Below, one piece after another: positions 12,380 to 23,142 of a stretch of 64,000 bases of DNA (positions are counted from its first letter, which is position 1; every line of letters begins with the position of its first letter). The notes below the pieces were generated by a model that was not told the DNA's origin, did no database searches, and was given only the letters and a program-made list of their open reading frames with translations. The position numbers were made by a program, and so were the translations under genes. The DNA lies in assembly GCA_037903475.1 (NCBI GenBank), contig JBAJFG010000054.1, forward strand, positions 558,001-622,000, in the 5' to 3' direction. The stretch is from Ancylostoma caninum. Lineage: Eukaryota > Nematoda > Chromadorea > Rhabditida > Ancylostomatidae.

Positions 12380-14124
12380 AGGGCGAAAATCAAAAGGGGC
12401 ATTTTCAAAAAGGGTGGTAAAGCCAATGTTGAAAATTATAGACCTGTTTGCTTCACGTCATGTACAAGCAAAGTGCTAGAAAGAATAGTATGTAGGCATC
12501 TTCACCACCTTAGAACTAATAAACCCATATCCAGTGCTCAGCATGCGTTCTTGCCAAAAAAGTCTACGATTACCGCCTTGATTTCGTCTATTCCTTTTTG
12601 GCAAAAAACACTGGATACGTAACAGCTTGCTATGTAGATTATAAGAAAGCTTTTGACTCCGTTTCACTTAACCTTCTTTTTGTCAAACTTCGTTCCTATG
12701 GTGTAAGCGAATGCTTGCTTTGTTTCCTAAAATCATTTCTGAGTTATCGTCACCAAAAAGTCAGTGTCTATGGAGAATTTTCTAGTGTTTACACTACTCC
12801 CAGTGGTGTACCTCATGTCTGGGCCCTCTCTTGTTTGTTCTCTACATTAATGATCTTGCCGAATGTCTCCCTCCTGGAGTCCAGCGCTCTATCTATGCAG
12901 ACGATTGCAAGCTCTTTTCATTTACCGCTTAACAACTGATTCAGCAAGCACTGGATGTGGTGTTAGACTGGTCCTGTTGTAGTTTCTTCCCAGGAGGCAG
13001 TAAACTTACCCTGTCTCACTTGTATGTGACCTGGGTGTAACCTATTCTAGAAACCTCTGCTTTGATGAATACATTGGGAAGATCGCTTAAATGGCTTTCA
13101 CGAAATCCAACTATATTCCCAAAGCTTTCCACACGCGCAAGATAAGCACGTTATTCAAATTCTTCAATATGTATGTTAGACCGATCTCGAGTATTGCACC
13201 CCGCTGTGGCGTCCTTCCAAGCAGTGTGCGAGATCAGATTGAGAACGTTCAAAAATCTTTCACAAGGCGGATATTTGCCAGAGCGGGTCTGTTCCAAGTT
13301 CCTTATCAGGAGAGACTTTCCATCCTATCTTCTTCGTTATATTTGAGGCGCATCCTCTATGACCTATCCCTACTATACAAAATAGTATTTGAGGACGTAG
13401 ATGTTGACCGTAGCACCCTTATAACTTTTTAATACTTTACCAATAGGACCACAGGACATCAATTCAGAAGCAGCACACAAACTGCACGCACTCAGCAATT
13501 TCATGGCTCTTTTTTGGCAAGAAGCATTTGAGTATGGAACGGGCTTCCGTCTTCTGTGGTGTTATCATCCTCTAACTCAGTGTTTGTCAGAAAGCTAAAG
13601 GAGTTATCCAAAGAGAGGAGGCTTTATTGAGACACATTATATTTAATCGAGCTGTCAAGCTAATTCATGACTAATTTCAGCAGAGGACACTCATAACCGA
13701 AATTCATATTCATTCACATCTCTTTTGTTCTCTTTATCATCCTACTGTTACACCCAGCTATTGTTCTTCCTACCCCATTAGATTGGATTGCTAACGTACT
13801 ATGCTTTGAGGTAATGCCTTTAACGTCCTAATTATTTACGTTTCTTGTGTTCTCAAATTTAATCAACCCAATACCCCTGGCGATCGAATGGATGATGCCG
13901 TGGTCACCGGCGAGGTTGAAAGACCTACTAAGTTGGTATCCGGAGCCCCGATATACTCCTCTGACGGACTAGCGGTGTTGGTGGCCACCGCTCTTCCTCG
14001 CCCCGAGATGTAGTGTACTGTTCTTCTCCGAACAGTTTTATATTCTTACTGTACTGAATATCGGCTTCGTTTCTCATTTAGTTGTTCTTATATTCTCAGC
14101 ACATGTAACCGATAATAAATAAAT
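12380..14124 (+). mobile_element. CR1/jockey-like non-LTR reverse transcriptase, decayed
   Basis: The plus strand encodes NVENYRPVCFTS and KVLERIV, then SAQHAFLPKKST (12535-12570), and after a frameshift CYVDYKKAFDSV (motif A) at 12625-12660 and TTPSGVP (motif B). In another frame come FVLYINDLAECLPPG and SIYADDCKLF (motif C, YADD intact, near 12890-12920). A thumb/C-terminal frame lies at 13091-13432, and a last segment LPSSVVLSSSNSVFV ends in a stop at 13628-13630. Motif order and the ENYRP..LxS start are those of jockey/CR1-type elements. At least two frameshifts separate the blocks, so no functional enzyme remains. The 3' part up to about 14124 is untranslated and ends in an AATAAATAAAT tail. 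Confidence 0.85.
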
Positions 14125-15685
14125 GGACTTGTCAGGATCTTCGTACAGGGTTCAGGGCGGACTCTCTAAAAATATCGGATTTTTCGTTGGCCCTGAGAAG
14201 ATACGTTGATAGAGCGAGAAGGAAAAAGGGTTGCGAGAATACGGCTTTCAGAATTTTGAGCGGCTCAATAACGGCGATCGAGGATGAAAAAGTTCGATTG
14301 GAGCAGATCATTTATAGGTTCCCACTATCCGGAGGATTGAAGGACTGCTGTGCTGCCGAAGGCGGTATTCATGGTTGATGCGCGTCAAATTTGACGCGAC
14401 GATACACAATGCAGTACGAAGAGGAGAATTCTTGGCAGGATGCACCTGGTTTTGACGTCGCGACATCGGCGCGAACGAACTGCGTTCTGGGTCCGTAGTA
14501 AACTCATCATTACGGTCAGATAGTCTGACCTAGCCGCTCATTGCCTCTATGAGCTAGCTCATCTAGGCGATGAGAGGAGAATAATGGCGAGGTATAGCGA
14601 GTTGGTCGCGGCTGCCTTCCTCAGGCGATCACTGAGAGCAGCTCAACTCAAAAAATCAGTTGGTCTGACTCATGATCGCTGCGATGAGGGCTAGACAGCC
14701 GCGAAAATAGTGTTATGAGCCGCGGAGGGCTTCGTAAGTTGCTCGGAGCAACTTACGAAAAAATGTCAGGCGACCTGTAAAATATTGCGTGAAACTGCGT
14801 AGCAGCCCCTTAAGCAGCCCCTGAATGTGCCCGCAGGGCGCGAAGGTTTTGGTTTGGCCTTAATTTAAACTAATTTTTAATTTGGGAGAAAGTGTTAGAT
14901 TTTGGTGGCCAGAATCTAACTCAAGCTAACGAGCAGCGTCTAAAGCGGGTATGGTCATTTTCAGGAGCTGTTCATTCTTCACCTAAAAAATCTTGTCATT
15001 GCTTGTTTTTTTTTCAGAGTTGCCATCTGTCCGAACTATCGCTTGCTTTTTTTCAGAATTGCAACCTGTCCGAACCAAAGTTAGTTCCATATTCGAAGGA
15101 ATATGGGAGATATTACACCGTTTCCTTTCATGGCTTCCTGTTGTATACGTTTTTTGTGGCAAACGTTGCGTACATAGTTTCTGAGCGGAAACATTTTAAA
15201 AGTAAGTTTGTGTTTATTTTTCCTCTCAAATTCCTTTCGCTTTAGTATCTATCTCGGACGTTCACCAAGTGGCATTTTTACAGTGTTCCACGGTGATTTC
15301 AATGTTACAAATTGAATCAGAGGATAGTGCGTGTTAGGAGGAACTATGCACAATGTTCTGTATTTCTGTACCACCATCAACGAGGTAGGATTTATTCTAG
15401 CAAATTGAATCCGAAGGTCCGCATGTTCATTGAGATCAGCCGGCTGTGAAGCAGGAAAACTGTGAACACTGGTCTGCCAATTTGCTTTAGTCTGGCTATA
15501 CTTTCGTGAATCCTAGCCCTGAACGATCTACGGGTGGCACCTGTAGGTTCGGTAAAATCTTCCTAGCAAGCAGGTAGCCGGTAAGCCGTAGAACTGAAAG
15601 GAAAACCTTACCACATCATCTGAAAAGATCTGAGCGGCAGCGCCGAGTTCTCCCTCGAACACATTTTCGATCACAAAAATTGAAT
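14125..15685. other. No gene seen; contains a short perfect palindrome
   Basis: Nothing recognisable as coding. At 14731-14759 a 14-bp arm TTCGTAAGTTGCTC is followed, after one G, by its exact reverse complement. A T-rich duplicated phrase (TCAGAGTTGCCATCTGTCCGA / TCAGAATTGCAACCTGTCCGA) occurs at about 15016-15076. Confidence 0.4.
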
Positions 15686-15689
15686 TCAT

Positions 15690-15960
15690 GTACAGTCTGG
15701 TAGCCCAGAACGCGCACCAGAGTGAACTTTGTGTGCAATTGCGACCGCAGTGGTTTTGACCGGGCGATCGGCTTTTCGATCCATTTTTAGGCTTTCTTTT
15801 ATAAGTTTTGGTATGTTTTTGATATGTAGGTGATGTGATTCCTTCCATTTTGATGTTTCGATGCTGTCTTCCATGGAACCGGCTGGTCGGCAGGCCGATA
15901 CCACTGCGGTCGCAATTGCACACAAAGTCCACCCTGGTGCGCGTTGTGGCCTACCAGACT
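15690..15960. mobile_element. Hairpin MITE (same family as 12.1 kb)
   Basis: Left arm 15695-15745 (CGCACCAGAGTGAACTTTGT then GCAATTGCGACCGCAGTGGT) is the imperfect reverse complement of 15898-15950 (ACCACTGCGGTCGCAATTGC ... GTCCACCCTGGTGCGCG). Its outer ends pair CTGGTAG with CTACCAG. It carries the same internal phrase as the 12.1-kb copy. Confidence 0.65.
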
Positions 15961-16205
15961 ATACCCCTTTTCGAGCTCTTCAAGTGCTAGGACTGGGATA
16001 TTCCTAGAAAAATCGTGTATTTGCCCTTCCCTTTGCGAAACCTCCTGCGGTAGTTTCGATATGGCTCTTATGACGCATTTAATTAGGTGCTTAGTTTTTT
16101 TTTTCATCAGTTAATTACGGTCAGCACCACCGTAGAACTCTGATTGTCTGCGCATCCGCACATTGCATTGATGCCAGCGTCCTTATTGCCGTCCAATTCT
16201 TCTTT
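15938..16205. repeat. Direct duplication, copy 1 (with 17818-18107)
   Basis: From TGGTGCGCGTTGTGGCC through TTGCCGTCCAATTCTTC this segment is nearly identical to 17818-18107, in the same orientation. Differences are a few substitutions and short indels, including a T-run length change. It holds no coding frame of note. Confidence 0.85.
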
Positions 16206-16429
16206 TGCTTTTCTAGGGTGACATTTTAAAATAAAGAGGACTTTTCTACAGCTTTATTTGCATTGTGATTTGCTCTAGTATCAGAAGGTCCGGTCTACAC
16301 CTCTGTGGACGATATCGATGGTTTTATTTTTAGGGATTGTTGAAAAACAAACAACTTCTCAACTTCTTTCAACGCCGCATACGAGTCGGACTGCCTCTAA
16401 TTTGAAGTAACTCATTATAAAATGGGTAC

Positions 16430-17005
16430 TATTGTACTTGAGCGGCCCCACTATCGACCCCAAACTCAAAAGCATGGATTCCTCCGAAAACTTGCTTAGA
16501 GGGGTAACTCGAGGCGCTGATCACGAATATTATATTCATTTCGCATGGTAGCTTCGATTTTTACTGATTTTATCGATTTTTTTCCAAGTTCGACTCGTAT
16601 CTCGAATCTCCCTGAAAAAGTGCATCTAGAGGTTTTTGAAGTTGCTGATCACGAATATAATAGCCGCTTTGCATCATATTCTCGATTTCATTGGTTTTCT
16701 TCAGATTTTTATCTGTAAGGCGGTGTAGTTGCCGGCTTCACTGGAGTTTTTCCCATCAAGTCGACATTTTGTCGCGAAATCTTCATGATATTTGTAACCA
16801 GCACCTACAGAAACCGCAGTAAGCAAATTTTCAGAGAGATCCGAGAAGAGGTCCACACCTGGGAAAAATCAATAAAATCGATATCATGCGAAATGAATTT
16901 AATATTCGTGATCAGCACATCGAATTACCCCTGTACGCAAGTTTTCAGAGAAATCCATGATTTTGAGTTTGGGGTCGATAGTGGGGCCGCTCTAAGTACA
17001 GGCGG
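16430..17005. mobile_element. Fold-back element with internal motif copies
   Basis: The arms begin GCGGCCCCACTATCGACCCC near 16442 and end GGGGTCGATAGTGGGGCCGC near 16993. They continue inward with matching text, including a CGCTGATCACGAATAT-type motif present at about 16520 and 16650 and inverted near 16905. The symmetry centre is near 16718. A related but diverged element sits at 52978-53577. No transposase frame is present. Confidence 0.75.
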
Positions 17006-17817
17006 TTCAGAAATGAGTCGGTATTAGTGCATTTTTACGTGAAAAGATCAGAGGGGCCTTTGGCAAGTCGCGCATGTTCAGGCTTGTTAGCCGCAGTGAT
17101 TTTTAACTGCTTAACATGTTAGAAAGGATCCCGGAAATGATATGGGAGTACGTGGAACCCATGGCTCACCTCAGGTCCGTGAATGCACCAGTACCGACTC
17201 CTTTCCGAATGCCCTGTACAATAGTGCCATAAAATGCTCCTTTCTCTTTATTTATATGTTGCTTTTCTCAATATCGTGATATTTCTCGGTTTTTTCTTCT
17301 TTTTCTTCGTCCTTGAAAGAAGTTGCGAAGCAATAGCGAAGCTGTTTCGTAACAATCCCTCCAGAATTTTTCGGAAATAGTCCACAGATACGTCGGCGGT
17401 ATGTCTGAAGCAAAACCAAAATGAAATACGGTTAGCAAAACCAAGCTAAATAAAGGATTAACGAAAACTGCGAAGACAGAGGTAACTATTTAATCGGCTG
17501 TTTATAACACACTCTGTATGACGATGAAAATTAAGAAATACAAAGGTAATTGAAGCAAAACACAAAGGTACGACTCAGTAGTGAAGTTTAACAACATAAA
17601 ATGTTGCGAAAATTCGCTCTCTAACAGAAAATAAGCCAAAAAACGGACGCCTAGAATGTTTCCCCCACCTTCGATAGTAAGGGGAAATCTCCCTTGCTTT
17701 TCGTGGGCGTGGCCGGGGACGGGGAAAGCTCGGGAAGAGGTGTGCATACCGGGGAACGCCACGCGGCATCCCCATCCCCGGTGAGGGAGGCTCGGGGAGA
17801 GGTATGCATACGGCTCC
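17006..17817. other. No gene seen
   Basis: AT-rich, then a GC-rich stretch at about 17700-17810 with repeated GGGGA(C/G)GG and a duplicated GAGGTRTGCATACSG phrase. No frame with recognisable protein content. Confidence 0.4.
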
Positions 17818-18107
17818 TGGTGCGCGTTGTGGCCTACCAGACTATACCCCTTTTCGAGCTCTTCAAGTGCTAGGACTGGGAAGGCTGGGATATTCCTAGA
17901 AAAATCGTGTATTTGCCCTTCCCTTTGCAAAACCTCCTGCGGTAGTTTCGATATGACTCTTATGACGCATTTAATTAGGTGCTTAGTTTTTTTCTCATCA
18001 GTTAATTACGGTCAGCACCACCGTAGAACTCTGATTGTCTGCGCATCCGCACACTGCATTGATGTCAGCGTCCTTATTGCCGTTCAATTCTTCTGCTTCC
18101 TGTTCTA
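17818..18107. repeat. Direct duplication, copy 2
   Basis: Near-identical partner of 15938-16205. It ends about 14 bp before the probable splice acceptor of the BTB/T1 gene, so the repeat supplies sequence immediately upstream of that transcript's mature 5' end. Confidence 0.85.
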
Positions 18108-18121
18108 ATCTGTCCAAGCAG
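18108..18121 (+). promoter_or_regulatory. Probable spliced-leader (trans-splice) acceptor
   Basis: TCTGTCCAAGCAG ends at 18121, 35 nt before the proposed ATG at 18157. In nematodes an acceptor shortly upstream of the first ATG, with no donor exon, is typical of spliced-leader addition. This is inferred from position only; a cis-spliced upstream exon is the alternative. Confidence 0.4.
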
Positions 18122-18156
18122 GTGGTTCTGTGGCCAACTCGTGTTCTGTGGCCTCC

Positions 18157-21100
18157 ATGCTTTTGGAGTCCTCTGTAGATGACACTGAAGGTAAAATCAA
18201 AGGACTCGAGCCTCGGCGAGAACGCTCTTGGGAATGTTTTTGATGAAGGTGATAACCACGATTATCGGACACTTACCACCCACGCGCGTCAGGCCCCGGT
18301 GTGACAGTGTAGAGAAGGCGGCTGCTCCCGATCTCTTTCTAAGAAAAACAGGTCAGCTTTAAGCTAATATGCTTAGTAAGGTGCTAGAGTGAGTTGGGAC
18401 CCCTTTTGAAGCATTTTTGGCTGTTTCTCCCCAGGTTCAAAAAGGCAATACGGCCTGACGCGACGCGTGCGAGTGGTAAGTGTCCGTAGACGGCCTATAG
18501 GCCGCAGTGATACTGTCATCCACTCGGAACCCAACCCACGATTTAAACATCGATCGATGTCGTTGTAGGCAGCGTGACGCCTGGAAGTTTTACGTACTCA
18601 CTCACATTGTGCTGATTTTGTGCTGCTTCTCCAATTATTGGGGCTGTTGTAGGTCCTATCCTGCGAGTGTCCTGCATTTGCCCTGTACAGTGTCTGACAT
18701 TGTTGTGCTGAACGTTGGTGGGAAGAAATCCTTCACAACAGTGGACACACTGATGAGCGCAATGCCTGGGGAACACACCTACTTCACCTTTTTGGACTAT
18801 TCTGTAGGTTTTTATGTTCGTTTTTAGTGTTTTTTAATGTTACTTTTGGTAACAGTCTGTGATTTTCAGTAGAGACTATTCCTACATATTTAATTCGGCT
18901 CCCTGGCAAAATGCCAAGGTTGGCGGCGTTCGTCGCGGGACCCACTTTCGTGCAAACATTGCTGCCCTTTAAACGAACGTGTTCTCATGGCATAACATGT
19001 TATGGAACAAGATATACGGCAGAGACAGGAGCGCCATGGGTGTCGTTGCGCAAGTATGAGATTGACTATGGCTTTTTGCTCCATATAAGCGGATTGTTTG
19101 GCTCCTAGTGGGAGTGTTAACCTCATCAATAGATTGACGTCGTAATAAGTGTTTTTAAATGAACATCTTGTGCAAGTATCGTAAGGCTTCTGTTTATCCG
19201 GGCTTTTAGAGAATATCTGGTCTTGCTTGATCAAATGCTATTTTAAAGACAAAAACTAACATGCCACTTACAGTTCTGTTGCTAATACGTTTGAGAAACG
19301 TAGTTTCGGTATTGACATTTTAGGAAGCCATTTGAATAGGGATATCCAAAGACCACTTGCTACCCGTCGTTGCACACTACTCCATCACTAAGATATCTGT
19401 TTTTTCGACGATTTCACCAAGTGAACAAACAGCCGATATTTTTGTATTTGCAGCGGAATTCTGGCAATCATTTGCTCTTTTCATTTGTACTTTCGGGTTT
19501 CATGGGCTTGGTTCAGATTGCTGGCTTTGAAAAGGCCTTTTGCTGTAGACTAGCGCTAGCTTTAGTTTGATGTCACATTCATAATTTTATCCACCAATTT
19601 CTCTCCTATCAGGCTGGTGCGAAATTAACGATGCCACAGAACCGACGCGAACCCCTCGCGACGTTGTAAACGCGTGCGTCTGAGTTGCCTCAGCTATGTG
19701 ACTGACCGTATCACTCATCATACAGACGCACGCGCGTAAAATGCAAACATCTAGTATAAATTGCCCTTGTCTCTGGTTATCCCTAAAAACCAGATGTTAG
19801 TCAACGATACATATGCTATGGGTAACGGTAGGGAGAAAGCTTAGTAGATGTAAACCTATTTGAGCACAGCTTCTCCTGTCTCTGCCGTATATCTCGTTAT
19901 AACATGTTATGCCATGAGAACACGTTCGTTTAAAGGGCAGCAGTGTTTGCACGAATGTGGATCGCGCGACGAACGCCGCCAACCTTGGCATTTTGCCAGG
20001 GAGCCGAATTAAATATGTAGGAATAGTCTCTACTGTGATTTTCTTATATTAGAAGGGTGAAATTTTCATTGATCGCGATCCGGCAGTCTTCAACTATACT
20101 CTAAACTTTCTTCGCGAGAGTTGCGTGATCATCCCGGCAGACATGTTCACCAGGGAGCTAATACTTGACGATGCCAGGGTAATTTCTACCATTTTCAATT
20201 TTGAAGCATGTTAACGTGATGCTGATTCCTACGCGCCTCGGGCTATCTCTGATAACTGGGCAGCACGAACGCAGCCCGAAGGGCGTGATGGTTCGAGTAG
20301 GAACCCTAGCAGTAACGGTTCCCAGTTGCTGCCATTTTCCCCTTGATTGCTGCCGTCCCTCAGCAATTGCTGCTAAAGCGCGGACAGCTTGAGCAGCAAT
20401 TGAGGGGAGGATGGCAGGGTTTCTACTCGAACCATTACGCCCTTCGGGCTGCGTTTGTGCTGCACAGTTATCAGAGGTAGTGGATTCGTTTTAACAGTGC
20501 ATTTACCGCGACAGCAGCTCTCCTGGTAATTGAGCACGCAGCGCGGTCAGTCAAACTGACTCATACGGCTTCTTTGACTAGTTTTATCGCCTGTTTCCTT
20601 CTTTAGTTGTTCTAAAAACTGAGAAAGAAAAAATTGAGAGGAAGCAAGCGATAAAATTTACCGAAGACACTGGGTTGATGGTGGATCATCTGTTTGATTG
20701 ATCGCGCTGCCTGCCCCAATGTCAGCAGAGCCGCTGTCGGGAGAAACGCACTGTCGAAACGAATCGGTGATATAAGTGGCGTACAGTTGAGGTAAATTTT
20801 CCCAATCTCACCTAGTTTTTAGACTTTGGTTTTTGTTCTAGAATAATCTTTCTCCGTTTCTTCGACTTTGTTTCCCTAGAGGTCCGTTTCTAACTCCTCC
20901 CCACTTTGACATACTCTTTTGCACTCCTTTACATAATATCTCTGGGAACTATGCAGCACGAACGCAGCCCGAACGGCGTAATGGGTCGAGTAGAAACCCT
21001 GACAGCATCTCCACCCAGTTACTGCTGCCACTCTTCAGTAATTGCTGCTAAAGGGACGAAAGCTTGAGCAGCAATTGAGGAGGACGATGGCAGCGGCTGG

Positions 21101-21518
21101 AAGCAGTTGCTGCTAGGGTTTCTACTCGATGTATTACGCCATTCGTGCTGCGTTTGTGCCGCACAGTTACCAGAGATTCACGTATGATGAGGAAGTGTTG
21201 GATGGTACTCAGCTGGAAGAAGAAAATTATAGGGCTAGGGCTGTGATGATGTGGCACAGCAGGTAGGTGCAGACAAATTGGAATCTCCCACTAATGATTT
21301 TTTTTTCGTATCTCGAAGTAAAAATGGCCTTCATCAGCGGTTAGAATTAAAAAGGAACAGCTACAGCTATAACTGCCACTTATGGACGTTGCTTTCAGTT
21401 CTATGGCCTCAAGAAGTTTACGAGGGTGCTCGAGTGGGCAATCGGACTACAGGGATATCAGGTCATCGATGTGATGGATCCCATTTGTCCACGTCACTAT
21501 TCGGCGCATGATAAATAG
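18157..21518 (+). CDS. Small BTB/T1 (K+-channel tetramerisation, KCTD-like) domain protein, 4 exons
   Basis: Exons are 18157-18190, 18691-18803, 20053-20178 and 21399-21518 (stop TAG), 393 nt for 130 residues, with phases matching at every junction. The domain signature is clear: SDIVVLNVGGKK (residues 13-24), GEIFIDRDPAVFNYTLNFLR (51-70) and DDARFYGLKKF (88-98), which are the strand, helix and conserved IDRDP turn of the T1/BTB fold. T1 domains oligomerise; KCTD-type proteins often serve as cullin-3 adaptors, while C. elegans has many short T1 proteins of unknown role. No membrane helix follows, so it is not a channel. Donors are AAG|GTAAAA, TCT|GTAGGT and AGG|GTAATT; acceptors are CTGTACAG, TTATATTAG and GCTTTCAG. 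Exon 1 (11 codons) is the least certain part; exons 2-4 are solid. The introns are swollen by at least four repeat elements. Confidence 0.85.
18255..18490 (+). mobile_element. Hairpin MITE in intron 1 of the BTB/T1 gene
   Basis: 18267-18297 (CGGACACTTACCACCCACGC...GTCAGGCC) pairs with 18448-18486 (GGCCTGACGCG...GTGGTAAGTGTCCG) as an imperfect inverted repeat. No coding content. Target duplication not resolved. Confidence 0.6.
18868..20034. mobile_element. 1,167-bp TIR element with 9-bp target duplication (Mutator-like or fold-back)
   Basis: GTGATTTTC at 18859-18867 is repeated exactly at 20035-20043. Between them the element starts AGTAGAGACTATTCCTACAT and ends with its reverse complement; the arms extend roughly 170 bp (left 18868-19040, right about 19870-20034) with few differences, covering TTAATTCGGCTCCCTGGCAA and AAACGAACGTGTTCTCATGG. 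The 9-bp duplication fits Mutator-type (9-11 bp) insertion, though the family call is inference. The interior, with a second hairpin at about 19670-19735 (ACGCGTGCGTCTGAG / CAGACGCACGCG), encodes no transposase that I can see. It sits in intron 2 of the BTB/T1 gene, 18 bp upstream of exon 3. Confidence 0.88.
20243..20480. mobile_element. Hairpin MITE, copy A (intron 3 of the BTB/T1 gene)
   Basis: The ends CTATCTCTGATAACTG and CAGTTATCAGAGGTAG are inverted repeats. The arms continue through GCAGCACGAACGCAGCCCGA and GGTTCGAGTAG. A second copy lies at 20941-21176. Confidence 0.8.
20941..21176. mobile_element. Hairpin MITE, copy B (intron 3 of the BTB/T1 gene)
   Basis: TCTCTGGGAACTATGCAGCA pairs with the reverse complement end TGCCGCACAGTTACCAGAGA. 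The internal GTCGAGTAGAAACCCT and AGCAGCAATTGAGG blocks are shared with copy A, in the same orientation and 460 bp away in the same intron. Confidence 0.8.
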
Positions 21519-22078
21519 GACGATTCTGAATTACTACGAAAGTTGTATCTTTCATGTCCTACTCGGGTTGTTGTAATAGAATTCACAGTTAATTACTCAA
21601 TCTTAGTATTTGTCAAAACTCACAAACAATCTCACAATTTGTCATATCTATGCAATATATCAATAACTCAACAGTAACTGGAAACTTCTACTCTGCTAAT
21701 AAACAATCGAAATGTTTGTATTGTTGTTGATATCCGAAATGTGCTGCTTTACGTTTTCGACTCTGCGCTGAAGCTGCAAGGGTGGAAAACGTTGTTAGCG
21801 TAACATAGTTGTGGAAGGGACACAAGCATGACATAGCTAGAAGTATGCTCACGTCACATCTATGAACTCAATAGCGTTATCGGTGCTCACACCTTACAAC
21901 GCGCCAATTTACGCTGGCTCGGTAGTTTCGAGGCAAGTGCGCGGCGTCTAACATCCTCTTTATGTTGCGGGACCCACGCATGGGTATATTAACGATCAAA
22001 TTTCTTTTGAGGCTCGTAATGGCAGAGTGTCCAACTCAAACCATTAGAATGAAACGTCAGAAGGCAGCGATGTATATA
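21519..22078. other. No gene seen downstream of the BTB/T1 gene
   Basis: Probable 3' untranslated and intergenic DNA. AATAAA-like sequences are present (for example TAATAAACAATCG near 21697). A stretch near 21740-21780 (TGCTGCTTTACGTTTTCG) resembles one near 26797-26830. Confidence 0.4.
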
Positions 22079-23140
22079 CAGTCCTTCTCAAAATTACTTG
22101 CCTCATGCTTCACTGCCCATCTGCTAAGCCGCGCCGTATCACCTGTGCACAGGGCGCAGCACCAGGTGGTCATTGACCACCAGGACTTAGTAGCGTCCTG
22201 CAGATTCAGGGGGTTTAACACCAGTGTCCGGGGAGTAGCCAACCGTTAACCGTCTACTGATGTTAGAGACAAGCAGATTTCAGAGAGGCACTTCTGGAGG
22301 ATCATCAAACTCCTGGCTGAAGACTACCGTTGTTCAACCATTTACTCCATCCCTACCCTGCACTCTGGTGCGCTCCAGTGATAATCAGGTGTTGCTCAAC
22401 CTGTCGGAGACATATCATGTTGGAATTTTGACTGTAGATGCGCACTATACCAACGAGTATCCCCCCACAGTAGCACCGTTCGTTTTTGAGAAACCGTGTT
22501 CGTTTTTGAGAAAAACCGTCATTAATGGTCAAAAAGTGGTTTTTGACCATTTTTTGACCATTAATGACGGTTTTTTCCAGAAACGAAGACGGTTTCTCAA
22601 AAACGAAAGATGCCACTTTGGGGGAGAGTTGGTACCACCCAGCCGCATTTCTTGGAGTTGACAGCGTATCGGAACATTTCCTCAAACGAGAGAAATTTCC
22701 TGGGATAGTTGCGGGTCTGAGAGAAAAAAAAACACGCTTCAATGACAATTTCTTGTATCCGACAGGTCCTATAACAAGTTTCAACGAGTTCTAGCGGCAT
22801 CAACCAGTTCCGTACTGAGATCGGTTTTTCGAGGATTTTAGCTTGAATTTGAGATGATGTAGGATGTCTTCGCCAAATGGTACGCATTTCTTGCTGAAAC
22901 ATCATTCGTCGTCTCACTAACGCTTACTTAAGTCACTTTTTTAGTGCTATCTGTTTTTCCTAAAAGAACCCCAGTGTGTAGGCACTTAGTAACCCATTTC
23001 GGAATCCGACTGAACTTAGTACTCCCCAACCGACACTGACCACCTAGTGCTGCGCCCTGCCTGTGCATTATCATACGTGGTGTGACGTGGCTGAGCTGAC
23101 GGGCGGTTCAGCGTGAGGCAAGAATTTTCGAGAAAGACTG
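22079..23140. mobile_element. 1,062-bp TA-flanked TIR element (Tc1/mariner-like ends)
   Basis: The element begins CAGTCCTTCTCAAAATTACT and its right end reads, in reverse complement, CAGTCTTTCTCGAAAATTCT. Similarity continues over roughly 110 bp (TTGCCTCA...GGGCGCAGCAC-AGGTGGTCA). It is flanked by TA at 22077-22078 and 23141-23142, as for Tc1/mariner insertion. The interior has no D-D-E transposase that I recognise. A 106-codon minus frame (22597-22917) is open but unidentified. Another MITE (22448-22634) is nested inside. Confidence 0.8.
22448..22634. mobile_element. Nested hairpin MITE inside the TIR element
   Basis: The ends TACCAACGAG and AGTTGGTA are inverted. The arms continue through GTTCGTTTTTGAGAAACCG / CGGTTTCTCAAAAACGAA to a central palindrome CCGTCATTAATGGTC...GACCATTAATGACGG. 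It is so symmetrical that both strands are open for more than 100 codons; these frames are not genes. Confidence 0.8.
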
Positions 23141-23142
23141 TA

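Noticed and set aside
22353..22784. 143-codon minus-strand frame
   Set aside because: It crosses the nested MITE, whose symmetry keeps both strands open; no domain seen.
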